Assembly (NCBI RefSeq): GCF_000214495.1
Contig: NZ_AFIJ01000039.1
Location: 1-64,000 of the forward strand
Direction of reading: 5' to 3'
Length of the DNA stretch: 64,000 nucleotides
Origin: Megasphaera lornae
Lineage (GTDB): Bacteria; Bacillota; Negativicutes; Veillonellales; Megasphaeraceae
This document shows, in pieces, positions 43,672 to 51,423 of the stretch. The notes under the pieces are model-generated. The model did no database searches. It worked only from the letters and a program-made list of their open reading frames with translations, and was not told the DNA's origin. Made by a program: the position numbers and the translations under genes. Within the stretch, counting starts at the first letter, position 1, and each line of letters opens with the position of its first letter.

Positions 43672-44937
43672 TCACTCTCCTTCCGTTACCGTCGTTGCTT
43701 CCCCCGCATCCGAACGAGAATGACTGTCATTTTGTTCGGTGCCGGCATGCTGCGATTTCGTCGGCGTTCCGGCAGTGTCCGCCGCACCGGTATCGTTTCC
43801 TTGCTGATTCGTCGCGTTCTGCAACGAACGGCTTGCGTCGCCTTGTCCGATTCGGTTCGCTTCTCGAAGCAGTCGTCCCAGAACTTGCCGTATAATTTCT
43901 TGATTTGCCTGCGATAATCCGGTGCTTCCCTGCTTGAGCGATTCCATTTGTTGTATCAAATCCCGAGCCTGTCTACGCGCTTCATCCCCTGTCAGTTCGC
44001 CATTCTGATAAGATTGATTTAACCTGCGTAATGCTCCGGCTATATCGGCAATTTCCGTCTTCATATCCGTCGTATCCGCATCATCCGTAGCTATTTCGGG
44101 ACGTGTATCCGCTTCTTGTACTTTTTTATCTTCTTCCCGTCGTTCCACCAGCTCTTCTTGTTGCTGTTGCGACACTTTGGCCAACGATCCGGCCGTAATG
44201 TGCGTACCGACATAATATTCATACCCCATATACGCTACGATACACAATGGTATCAATAAAAACAATCCTTCCAAACGTCGCAAATGAGCCGCTTGTTTCC
44301 AACTGATAACATTTCGCCGTTTATGTTCCATAAAAAAGACAATAAGCACCCACAAAATAATCAGCAGCAAGGCTATATAAATAAACAATTTATGCCATAC
44401 AGTGGCTTGCAGCCGGATCGCGGACGGCACATCATTACGCAAGCGCCACATATAAGTACTCCCCTGCTCGTCCGCCTTCGTACTGTTACACGTCACCCCG
44501 GTACCGGACGGAAAAGACACGATATATTCCAAATCCACACCGTTTTCGGGCATAGGCTTCCCCCAACGAAGTTCGGCAATGCTCTGCGGCGTATACGCAT
44601 AATCAATATAATACGTAGTGCATAATAACCCGTCATGCGTTTTATGTACGACCCGATCGACAGAGCTCTTATTGGCACCTTCATTCGTAATGGTCTTTAA
44701 TGCCCGAAACCCTTCCCCGTTATCATTGCTATAATCCATAACCATATAATTTCTTTTCTGAAATTCGTCCGCATCACTTTTCAAACTTTCTTGTCCTTGT
44801 GCCGTAGCCGCCACCTTCAACACATCTTGCGTTTCACTGCCGTCATCATGAATAATGGTCTGTGTTCTGAATCCCGACATCAAGACAAACAATACGGCCA
44901 GCAATACGGTCATTCCGGATTGTATCCATCTTTTCAT
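43672..44937 (-). CDS. Secreted/membrane protein of unknown function
   Basis: I do not recognise this 421-residue protein with confidence. It has a signal peptide (1-23) without a lipobox Cys. An extracytoplasmic domain follows (about 24-180) with two cysteines (Cys106, Cys150) that could form a disulfide and a GTGVTCNSTKADEQGSTYMW segment vaguely like LppM/DUF3153 domains. There are two transmembrane helices (about 184-203 and 224-243) with a short basic loop between. The long hydrophilic C-terminal region (about 250-421) has predicted helices rich in Gln/Glu/Arg and a Ser/Thr/Gly/Asn/Asp-rich tail. It is the last gene of a three-gene module, 24 bases after the GDYXXLXY-like gene, and is probably an envelope protein working with it. 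Confidence 0.75.
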   Translation of the reverse strand: MKRWIQSGMTVLLAVLFVLMSGFRTQTIIHDDGSETQDVLKVAATAQGQESLKSDADEFQKRNYMVMDYSNDNGEGFRALKTITNEGANKSSVDRVVHKTHDGLLCTTYYIDYAYTPQSIAELRWGKPMPENGVDLEYIVSFPSGTGVTCNSTKADEQGSTYMWRLRNDVPSAIRLQATVWHKLFIYIALLLIILWVLIVFFMEHKRRNVISWKQAAHLRRLEGLFLLIPLCIVAYMGYEYYVGTHITAGSLAKVSQQQQEELVERREEDKKVQEADTRPEIATDDADTTDMKTEIADIAGALRRLNQSYQNGELTGDEARRQARDLIQQMESLKQGSTGLSQANQEIIRQVLGRLLREANRIGQGDASRSLQNATNQQGNDTGAADTAGTPTKSQHAGTEQNDSHSRSDAGEATTVTEGE

Positions 44938-44961
44938 ATACGTATCCCTTTCTGTGCGCCC

Positions 44962-45617
44962 TTATTCTTCAGCGGGCGGTACCATACCCGTGTCAATGCC
45001 GTGCGAAGAAGGCGATGTTTTCGGCTGTTGTGCCGCTTTTTTGGCGGCTATGACGGCGCCGCTGCTGCTTTGTTCCAAAGGAACGCCGTTGACAAATACC
45101 CCTTCAATAACCCCGGCGCCTTTTTTCATGCGAATTTGCGCAATCACGCTGTCCGTACTGCCGATACGATAAATGCCGTCCCGCATTTGCGGCGCCATGC
45201 GATACCGACCGAAAGGGACCTGAAATTGCACCTTTCCTCCCGAGCATATCGAGGTAATGACCGCCGTCATATAATCTTTTCCGAAAGGCGGCCGAGTGGC
45301 GGAAGCGCCTTCAATTTGTAACATACCTTGCGTATTACGGGAAATATATACATATATTTTTTTCCGGTTTCCGGCATACTGTTATCCAACCATTTCGCCG
45401 TATCTTCCGGGAAAATAATCCGTATATAATCCGTGCCGAAAGCGGCCGTTTCCAAACGCGGTACACAACGCCACTGATACGGAATCCCGTCGACCCCGAT
45501 ATTATGATATCGCCATGCCGCATACGCTACCGTACTTAACTGGGCAATCACTACCAAGGCATAAATAACCCACTTATATTTTCCCAACTTTGCAAATTCA
45601 GCATGTACCGTACTCAT
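44962..45617 (-). CDS. GDYXXLXY-family-like membrane protein, split by a -1 frameshift at A7
   Basis: Two overlapping frames together make one protein of about 217 residues. The N-terminal frame (45617 down to 45267) has an anchor helix (about 15-34) and a FGTDYIRIIFPED segment, then reads GKKYM. The C-terminal frame (ending at 44962) continues KKIYVYISRNTQG into MLQIEGASATRPPFGKDY and a VPFGRYRMAP segment, matching the GDYXXLXY fold order. The switch point is an A7 run on the minus strand (45357-45363) phased GG-A-AAA-AAA, the classical -1 slippery heptamer. One extra A would also restore the frame. It overlaps the upstream DUF2157-like gene as ATGA. Family assignment rests partly on that neighbour. 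It could be recoded, phase-variable, decayed, or a sequencing error. Confidence 0.7.
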
Positions 45618-47314
45618 TTTTTATTCCTTTCTTCCGTCCCCCACGGAGAGAGTACTCGCTTTTTATCTTTTTTCTCCCGTTTCTCCCGTGCTTGCCACGG
45701 AGAACGGGAGACGCCCCGGTCTTTTATTTCTATTTCTTGTTGTGCCGGTATACCTTCTCCCGGCAAAGGAATATCTTCCGGTTGCTTAAACACGGGCGGC
45801 ACAAAAGAAGACGTTTCTTGTGGCCGGGGAATAACCGTCACCGTTTGTTTTATTTGTTCCGCCTTATCTTTCATTGCTTCTTGTAAAGAAGATGCGGAAA
45901 TGCCGTTTTCCTCCATCCACGCCGGCAAATTTTCCGCCCGTTTCATCCGGTCGCGCGTCGGTCCGTCAACCGTTTCTCCGGTACTGTTAGGACGTGATTT
46001 CACTGTAATATGCGTTCGTAAATGCCGATGCCGAACTGCTTTTTGACTGTTTTCCCGTCTCTTTTTAGCCATTTGACGAGCCGCCAAAAATACCAATATA
46101 TACGCCGCTACCATCGTCATCGGAGAAACCGTTCGGACCTCTATAACCATGCCCGCTAAGCCGATGAGAACCAATATTCCCAAAAGCGTATGTCCGCGAC
46201 GCGCCTGCCGCACACCTTGCCATACTTCCCACGCGCCCATTATAAATAAATATAAAGTAGATACCCAAAGAGGCAAAGAAGAGTACACCCCGCTGCGAAC
46301 CAACACCGTTTCTCCGGCAATCACTACCGGAATAATACTGTACAACAGCGGACTCCATAGTCTTTGTTTTACCCCTTTTACAAACAATCCGACCATCGCC
46401 GCAAAAAGTACCGCCGTCACTGCCGTCGCAGTCCAATGAAAGCCTTGAATATCAGCGATTCCCCGCCAGGAAGCGGGAATGCAAGACAACCATAAAGAAG
46501 CGACGGCGGCAAACCGACCGCACCACCGAAACGGGGTCCCCCAAGCTTTCCGAATATCAATCGTATACCCCGTTAACATAATTGTCGCCGCCAACGCCGC
46601 CAATGCTAAAAAAGGAATATAGGCAGTCGTGGCGGAAACCAACGCAAAGGCACAAAACACGGTAATCGTCGTAACCCACGAAAAAACAGCCAAGCGCTTT
46701 TCTTCTCCCTTGTGCAGCAATAGATAGTAAAAAGGAAGCGACAACATAAGCAATACCCAAACGGTAACACTGCCTCCGGCTTGTTGTAATGTGCCCCCGC
46801 AGGCCATCCACCACAATACGGAAATATCATATAAAATAAGTCCGCTCACAGATCGCAATAAATAAATCGCCGGCAAACTCACGACAACGCACGGCAACAA
46901 ATACGACATAATACTCCAACCCCAATAATACGTTTGCGCAATCATCGCCACGGCGGCTAAACAAAAACAATACTGTAACATTCCCATTATTTCCGCCCGT
47001 TCCGTCCCTTGTTTTTCTTGCAACATCACCGCCGCAGTGCCGCCTTGCCCCAACAAGACCAATACTACGGCGGCCCCCATGCGAACCTCCGGATATACAT
47101 AATACCAGGCCTGTGTCAACACCCAAAGTATAGCCACTCCCAATAAAGCGGCGCCGATACCGATAGCCGCCACATAGGCCGAGCGCATCTGTAAAGGTGC
47201 CATTTCTCTCTGCAATTGTCGCTGTACCGCTTCTTTTCCTGTCGGCATAAGCCAACCTTTCGCTTCCCATTCCGCTACTATATGTCCGATTTTTTCTATA
47301 CCGCGCTCTTTCAT
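45614..47314 (-). CDS. DUF2157-like polytopic membrane protein
   Basis: A 566-residue inner-membrane protein. The ATG at 47314 has a GGGAGG site five bases upstream and is preferred over an earlier in-frame start at 47341. A short cytoplasmic N-terminus (GIEKIGHIVAEWEAKGWL) resembles the DUF2157 lead-in. Some 12-14 hydrophobic segments follow (about 40-405). The hydrophilic C-terminal 160 residues are basic and then Pro/Glu/Lys-rich. Function is unknown. DUF2157 proteins are commonly paired with GDYXXLXY proteins, which is the case here (ATGA overlap with the next gene). It heads the three-gene module. Confidence 0.78.
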   Translation of the reverse strand: MKERGIEKIGHIVAEWEAKGWLMPTGKEAVQRQLQREMAPLQMRSAYVAAIGIGAALLGVAILWVLTQAWYYVYPEVRMGAAVVLVLLGQGGTAAVMLQEKQGTERAEIMGMLQYCFCLAAVAMIAQTYYWGWSIMSYLLPCVVVSLPAIYLLRSVSGLILYDISVLWWMACGGTLQQAGGSVTVWVLLMLSLPFYYLLLHKGEEKRLAVFSWVTTITVFCAFALVSATTAYIPFLALAALAATIMLTGYTIDIRKAWGTPFRWCGRFAAVASLWLSCIPASWRGIADIQGFHWTATAVTAVLFAAMVGLFVKGVKQRLWSPLLYSIIPVVIAGETVLVRSGVYSSLPLWVSTLYLFIMGAWEVWQGVRQARRGHTLLGILVLIGLAGMVIEVRTVSPMTMVAAYILVFLAARQMAKKRRENSQKAVRHRHLRTHITVKSRPNSTGETVDGPTRDRMKRAENLPAWMEENGISASSLQEAMKDKAEQIKQTVTVIPRPQETSSFVPPVFKQPEDIPLPGEGIPAQQEIEIKDRGVSRSPWQAREKREKKDKKRVLSPWGTEERNKK

Positions 47315-47372
47315 TCTTGCCTCCCGAACAGTATGCCCCATCCCCTCTCGGAAGGATCGGCAACTATCCTGT

Positions 47373-47397
47373 ATATTACCTTTATCATATTACCTTT
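47373..47397. repeat. Direct repeat in the leader of the membrane module
   Basis: The 10-mer ATATTACCTT occurs at 47373-47382 and 47388-47397 (period 15). It lies just downstream of the candidate -10 for the minus-strand module, where a regulator could bind; this is speculative. Confidence 0.5.
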
Positions 47398-47399
47398 TC

Positions 47400-47427
47400 A
47401 GTATATCACAAATACGGCATTTACAAA
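47400..47427 (-). promoter_or_regulatory. Candidate extended -10 promoter of the DUF2157 module
   Basis: A minus-strand TGA-TATACT (-10 at 47400-47405) is an extended -10; an upstream TTTGTA (47422-47427) lies 16 bases away as a weak -35. The region overlaps the T tract of a terminator for the upstream gene. Confidence 0.5.
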
Positions 47428-47456
47428 AAAATAAACGCCTCCCTTATGAGACGCTT
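47425..47456 (-). terminator. Second terminator after the universal stress protein gene
   Basis: AAGCGTCTC (47448-47456) can pair with GAGGCGTT (47434-47441) with some G-U pairs. TTTATTTTTTT follows on the minus strand. It backs up the terminator at 47480-47520. Confidence 0.65.
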
Positions 47457-47479
47457 CTCGTTATGCAACGAACGAGCTG

Positions 47480-47520
47480 AAAAAAAGCGACGATCCGCAG
47501 TTCTTACGCAAGATCGCCGC
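47480..47520 (-). terminator. Intrinsic terminator after the universal stress protein gene
   Basis: GCGGCGATC (47512-47520) pairs with GATCGTCGC (47487-47495) with one G-U pair. It is followed on the minus strand by seven T residues. Confidence 0.82.
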
Positions 47521-47529
47521 ATAACATAC

Positions 47530-47976
47530 TTATTTTACAATCATCACGGGGCAAGTCGAATGAGTTACTACATAGCTGCTGACCGAACCCATAAACAAGC
47601 CTTTAATAGGTCCTAAACCGCGACTACCCATAACGATTAAATCGGCATTATTTTTCTTGGCTACCGATAAAATAGCCGGTCCCGGCGAGCCTACTTCAAA
47701 TACGCTGTTCACTTCTATATTGTCGGGAATATTTTTAGCGAAATCAGCCAATACCGCTTTACCTTCTTTTTCCATGTCCATCGCCACTTGCTCCGTCACA
47801 TAGCCGCTACTATTCGGAATATGATCAAAATTCGATATTACAGAAACAATATTTGCCACATACACCAAGGTAACGGCTGCTTTTGAAGCCTGAGCTATAA
47901 TGACGGCATGTTCCACAGCCCGTTTGGAATTGACCGAACCGTCTGTAGGAACAATAATATTCTTATATTGTGCCAT
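47530..47976 (-). CDS. Universal stress protein (UspA family)
   Basis: A 148-residue cytoplasmic protein with the Usp fold. It starts YKNIIVPTDGSVNSKRAVEH. The ATP-binding signature G-x2-G-x9-G-S reads GSRGLGPIKGLFMGSVSS near residues 117-134, so it is the nucleotide-binding type. It is a single gene with a long leader and two terminators. Its specific role is unknown; family members respond to starvation and oxidative or respiratory stress. Confidence 0.9.
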   Translation of the reverse strand: MAQYKNIIVPTDGSVNSKRAVEHAVIIAQASKAAVTLVYVANIVSVISNFDHIPNSSGYVTEQVAMDMEKEGKAVLADFAKNIPDNIEVNSVFEVGSPGPAILSVAKKNNADLIVMGSRGLGPIKGLFMGSVSSYVVTHSTCPVMIVK

Positions 47977-48141
47977 ATAAATCCCTCCAGTCTTTCTCTG
48001 TTAAATAGTTGTTATATAAGTATTCTTTGTTGCCGGCCGGTTTCCTTCTTTAAAAAAAATTTTTTTATCCGTACGCCCGCTTTTCCGGCAACTCGGAAAA
48101 ATCGCTTATACATGTTAAAAATATACATCTTTCTTAAAATT

Positions 48142-48170
48142 ATTATATTCGCATTTTGTTTTTCTTTCGA
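48142..48170 (-). promoter_or_regulatory. Candidate promoter of the universal stress protein gene
   Basis: Minus-strand TCGAAA (48165-48170) and TATAAT (48142-48147) are 17 bases apart. A leader of about 160 nt would follow, including an 8-bp inverted repeat (GTTGCCGG at 48029-48036, CCGGCAAC at 48085-48092) enclosing a run of A and T. Confidence 0.5.
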
Positions 48171-48222
48171 CTATAATGTTCTCTACTATTTCCAATAAAA
48201 ATAGTATAAGTTTTTTATTTTT

Positions 48223-48233
48223 CATGATATACT
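48223..48233 (+). promoter_or_regulatory. Candidate extended -10 promoter of the CitMHS/NhaD-like gene
   Basis: TGA-TATACT (-10 at 48228-48233) lies 40 bases before the start codon without a good -35. A TATAAT at 48172-48177 with TTCGCA 18 bases upstream is an alternative that would overlap the divergent promoter. Confidence 0.4.
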
Positions 48234-48272
48234 ATATGCTGAATGTAAAATAAAAAAAGAAAGGCGATCATT

Positions 48273-49712
48273 ATGAGCAAACTTTTTAAACGTTTACTGT
48301 GTATTCTTTCCTTGCTGTTGGCTGCCACGCCCGCCGTCTTTGCCGAAGGAATCGGGCATGAAGCGGTAAGTCAAAGCCTCCCCGTATGGAGTATTATTCC
48401 CTTTGTAGGCATGCTCCTGTCTATTGCCGTTATTCCTTTGATCCATGCGCATTGGTGGGAGCACAATATGTTCCGCGTGGCCGTCGGTTGGTCCTTACTG
48501 TTTCTTATTCCCTTTGCCGCCATGTACGGTTACGGCGAAGCAACATACCGCTTATTGGAATCCATTCTCTTAGATTATATTCCCTTTTTGGTACTGCTTT
48601 TCGGGCTCTTTGTCGTCGCCGGCGGAATTGCCATAAAAGGAACCTTATCCGGTACACCCAAAGTCAATGCCTTGCTACTTTTTATCGGCGCCTTTTTAGC
48701 CAGCTGGGTCGGAACTACCGGTGCCGCCATGTTAATGATTCGGCCGGTACTCAAAGCCAATGACTGGCGACAAAACAAAGTCCATATTATTATATTTTTC
48801 ATCTTCTTAGTCGCCAACGTCGGCGGCTGCTTAACCCCCTTGGGCGATCCGCCTCTCTTCATGGGTTTTCAGCGCGGTGTTCCCTTTACCTGGACTTTCC
48901 ATCTGTTCCCTGTACTGGCGCTGAATGCCGTCCTGCTCTTCGTACTGTTCTTTTTCCTGGATCATCATTTCTATAAAAAAGAACTGGCTGCCGGAAGAAC
49001 GCCGGAAACCGTAGAAGAGAAAAGAGAACCGCGCCGTATTGAAGGAATTCATAACATCGTTTTTATTTTTCTCATTATTCTCGGCGTAATTGCCAACGGC
49101 GTATTGCCCAAAGAATTTGCTTTTTTTGCGCATAACGCCGGCATCCCCGTCTTTGATGAAGTCGTCTTCCCCTATGCCACATTAGTGGAAATTGTTTTAA
49201 TTTTACTTGCCGCTTTCCTTTCTTTAAAAACAACACCGCATTGGACACGCGCATGGAATGATTTTTCTTATGGGCCCATTGCGGAAGTGGCAAAATTATT
49301 TATCGGTATTTTTATTACTATGATCCCGGCCTTAATGTTACTCAAAACACACGGTGCGCAATTAGGACTGACTACCCCTTGGCAACTCTTTTGGGCCACC
49401 GGCACTTTATCTTCTTTCTTAGATAATACACCGACCTATTTAGTCTTCCTGCAAACGGCGGGAGCCTTGGGAGAACATCCGGGAATAGAAACCGCTGTCG
49501 GCATTGTACCGCAATTAGTATTGGAAGCGATTTCCGCCGGTGCCGTATTCATGGGCGCCATTACCTACATCGGTAATGCCCCCAATTTTATGGTCAAATC
49601 CATTGCCGAAGAAAACGGCGTAAAAATGCCCAGTTTCTTCGGCTATATGGCTTGGTCCTGCGCCATCTTACTGCCGATTTTTATTATTACTACCCTGATT
49701 TTCTTTATTTAA
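48273..49712 (+). CDS. CitMHS/NhaD-type sodium:proton antiporter or carboxylate transporter
   Basis: A 479-residue inner-membrane transporter of the ion-transporter superfamily (the CitMHS/ArsB/NhaD relatives). A signal-like N-terminus (1-24, ending near AVFAEG) precedes about 11 hydrophobic segments. The two family half-repeats are recognisable by GTTGAAMLMIRPVL plus NVGGCLTPLGDPPLFMGF in the first half, and SSFLDNTPTYLVFLQ plus ITYIGNAPNFMVKSIAEENG in the second. Proteins with this last pattern are often annotated as sodium:proton antiporters. Substrate (Na+/H+ exchange or citrate-like anions) cannot be decided from sequence. It stands alone on the plus strand and ends in a strong terminator. 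Confidence 0.85.
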   Translation: MSKLFKRLLCILSLLLAATPAVFAEGIGHEAVSQSLPVWSIIPFVGMLLSIAVIPLIHAHWWEHNMFRVAVGWSLLFLIPFAAMYGYGEATYRLLESILLDYIPFLVLLFGLFVVAGGIAIKGTLSGTPKVNALLLFIGAFLASWVGTTGAAMLMIRPVLKANDWRQNKVHIIIFFIFLVANVGGCLTPLGDPPLFMGFQRGVPFTWTFHLFPVLALNAVLLFVLFFFLDHHFYKKELAAGRTPETVEEKREPRRIEGIHNIVFIFLIILGVIANGVLPKEFAFFAHNAGIPVFDEVVFPYATLVEIVLILLAAFLSLKTTPHWTRAWNDFSYGPIAEVAKLFIGIFITMIPALMLLKTHGAQLGLTTPWQLFWATGTLSSFLDNTPTYLVFLQTAGALGEHPGIETAVGIVPQLVLEAISAGAVFMGAITYIGNAPNFMVKSIAEENGVKMPSFFGYMAWSCAILLPIFIITTLIFFI

Positions 49713-49746
49713 TATTCATCCCCTATCTACGGAGTATACCCTCTGC

Positions 49747-49797
49747 AAAGGGCGGTAACGAAAGGAACTGTTTTACGCCTTTCGTTACCGCCCTTTT
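49747..49797 (+). terminator. Intrinsic terminator after the transporter gene
   Basis: Nineteen-base arms (49747-49765 and 49778-49796; AAAGGGCGGTAACGAAAGG and complement) with a 12-base loop end in TTTT. This is a very strong hairpin. Confidence 0.9.
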
Positions 49798-49799
49798 AT

Positions 49800-49937
49800 A
49801 TCTATAGAAACAATACAGCTACCGGTCCCCTATATGTCTGTCGCCCATAACGACTATAAGGCCCCGGTCCCCGCAACCGCGCTTGTACCTTGCATCCCCT
49901 ACACGATATTCTCCGAATAACTCCCCTTTTTACATAC
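49800..49937. other. Spacer between two terminators, no recognised feature
   Basis: About 140 bases between the transporter terminator and the tRNA-operon terminator. It contains two GGGGACCGG words on the minus strand and is G-rich on that strand. No ribosome binding site plus start codon was convincing, and no tRNA fold was seen. It may hold a decayed gene or nothing. Confidence 0.4.
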
Positions 49938-49939
49938 AA

Positions 49940-49971
49940 AAAGAGAGGGAAACCACGGTTTCCCTCTCTTT
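49940..49971 (-). terminator. Intrinsic terminator of the tRNA operon
   Basis: Perfect 15-base arms (AAAGAGAGGGAAACC and complement) with a two-base centre begin five bases after the CCA end of tRNA-Lys. On the minus strand the stem ends in TTTTTG. Confidence 0.9.
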
Positions 49972-49976
49972 GCACT

Positions 49977-50052
49977 TGGTGATCCATCCGAGATTCGAAC
50001 TCGGGACACCCTGATTAAAAGTCAGGTGCTCTACCAACTGAGCTAATGAATC
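49977..50052 (-). tRNA. tRNA-Lys (TTT)
   Basis: The minus strand folds as a cloverleaf: acceptor GATTCAT/ATGGATC, D-arm with AGCTCAGTTGGTAGAGC, anticodon loop CTTTTAA with anticodon TTT, and T-arm CCGAGTTCGAATCTCGG. The discriminator A and CCA are encoded. It is the last tRNA of the His-Gln-Lys operon. Confidence 0.95.
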
Positions 50053-50055
50053 ATG

Positions 50056-50130
50056 TGGCAGGGGTAGCTGGATTCGAACCAGCGCATAGCGGAGTCAAAG
50101 TCCGGTGCCTTACCACTTGGCTATACCCCT
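50056..50130 (-). tRNA. tRNA-Gln (TTG)
   Basis: Acceptor AGGGGTA/TACCCCT, D-arm TAGCCAAGTGGTAAGGC, anticodon loop CTTTGAC with anticodon TTG, T-arm GCTGGTTCGAATCCAGC; discriminator G and encoded CCA. It is separated by three bases from tRNA-Lys and by one base from tRNA-His. Confidence 0.95.
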
Positions 50131-50131
50131 A

Positions 50132-50208
50132 TGGGGCGAGTATAGGGACTCGAACCCTAGCATAACGGAGCCACAATCCGCCGTGTTAACCACTTCACCA
50201 TACCCGCC
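50132..50208 (-). tRNA. tRNA-His (GTG)
   Basis: The extra G at position -1 (50208) faces C73, the tRNA-His identity element. Acceptor GCGGGTA/TACTCGC, anticodon loop TTGTGGC with anticodon GTG, T-arm TAGGGTTCGAGTCCCTA; CCA is encoded. It is the first gene of the tRNA operon. Confidence 0.95.
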
Positions 50209-50252
50209 ATATAATTGCGTTACCAACAGCTGAACCGTCGGTAACGTAAATT

Positions 50253-50281
50253 ATTCTACCATCAAACCTTACAAGTGTCAA
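50253..50281 (-). promoter_or_regulatory. Promoter of the His-Gln-Lys tRNA operon
   Basis: Minus-strand TTGACA (50276-50281) and TAGAAT (50253-50258) are 17 bases apart, about 45 bases before tRNA-His. A 7-bp hairpin CGTTACC/GGTAACG (50218-50246) lies in the leader between them. Confidence 0.85.
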
Positions 50282-50297
50282 CATTTTTTATTCTATT

Positions 50298-51149
50298 TTA
50301 CCGTTCTTTTTTTCCATATAAAACATCTTTCACAAAATTAGGTAATACAAATGCACTCCGCTGAATCCCTTCATTATAATATTGCGTGGAAAAATCTCGT
50401 TTACGATTCGGTTGCCATGTTAAAGGGTCATAGGTTTTGCTTCCCATCGTAAAGCAATGCATGCCGGTCGGATATAGCGGAATATACGCCGTATACAAAC
50501 GGGAAATAGGAAAGATTGCGGAAACACGCGAAAATATATCATGTACCAATTGACGATGCATAAACGGCGATTCCGTTTGTTGTACAAATAAGCCGTCTTC
50601 TTTCAACGCCTTATACGTATCTTGATAAAAAGAAGACGTGAATAAGCCTTCCCCCGGCCCGACAGGATCCGAACAATCTACAATAATCACATCATAAAAA
50701 TTTTCCGCTTCCTGCATAAAAGCAATGCCGTCCCCGACTTTCACCGTCAATTTCGGATTTTTTTCCCGCATCGCCTTGGAAATAGCCGGAAAATATTGTT
50801 TCGACAATTCAATGACCTTACCGTCAATATCCACCATTGTCACCGTTTCCACACAAGCATGCCGCACCGCTTCACGAGCGGAACCGCCATCACCGCCGCC
50901 GATAATCAGCACATGTTTCGGGTGGGGATGCAAAAACAACGGAATATGTACAATACTTTCATGATACATAAATTCATCCTTATCCGATGTCTGAAATACA
51001 CCGTCTAAAACCAACATTCTTCCGAATTCCGGAGTATCCGCCACAATAATATCTTGAAACTCCGACTTCCCCTGAAATAAAATACGAGTGGCTTCCGCCG
51101 TTAAATCCAAATGCTTTGATTGATGTTCCGTCACATACTGTTTCATCAT
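50298..51149 (-). CDS. speE: Spermidine synthase
   Basis: This enzyme transfers aminopropyl from decarboxylated S-adenosylmethionine to putrescine to make spermidine. The 283 residues have a small N-terminal beta domain and a Rossmann-type domain. The SAM-pocket motif IIGGGDGGSAREAVRH is near 87-102, and the catalytic Asp region VDCSDPVGPGEGLF near 156-169. The ATG follows an AAGGAGA site (a second ATG is one codon later). No speD or decarboxylase is adjacent. No terminator was seen before the tRNA promoter. Confidence 0.94.
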   Translation of the reverse strand: MMKQYVTEHQSKHLDLTAEATRILFQGKSEFQDIIVADTPEFGRMLVLDGVFQTSDKDEFMYHESIVHIPLFLHPHPKHVLIIGGGDGGSAREAVRHACVETVTMVDIDGKVIELSKQYFPAISKAMREKNPKLTVKVGDGIAFMQEAENFYDVIIVDCSDPVGPGEGLFTSSFYQDTYKALKEDGLFVQQTESPFMHRQLVHDIFSRVSAIFPISRLYTAYIPLYPTGMHCFTMGSKTYDPLTWQPNRKRDFSTQYYNEGIQRSAFVLPNFVKDVLYGKKER

Positions 51150-51333
51150 CTTTTTGCTATCTCCTTCTTATCTGCTATCTCTCGACTTATCGCAACTTAT
51201 TTTTATTTTATTGTTTTATTGTATCATAAGCAACCGGGAAAATCATCTCTTATTCTCTCGTCTTACGTATAAAAGAACCGCTATTATAAAAGAAAAAGTA
51301 CGAATATCCTCTTTTCGTTTTCTTATAGTATGG

Positions 51334-51339
51334 TACAAT
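51334..51339 (+). promoter_or_regulatory. Extended -10 promoter of the large activase-like gene
   Basis: TGG-TACAAT (-10 at 51334-51339) is an extended -10; the -35 region is poor. Transcription would start near 51346, about 75 bases before the preferred start codon. Confidence 0.55.
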
Positions 51340-51423
51340 ATAAAGTAGACTGTTTTTGTTTACACACTCTTTATGAAAATAATGGAAAACTACGAACTAT
51401 ACTGTAAGAAAGAGCGGGGTTTT

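Noticed and set aside
46827-47363. Second minus-strand frame inside the DUF2157-like gene
   Set aside because: Gly/Arg-rich alternative frame without start signals; the hydrophobic frame is the plausible protein.
49802-49987. Minus-strand open frame of 61 codons
   Set aside because: It runs through the tRNA-operon terminator and into tRNA-Lys, with no ribosome binding site.
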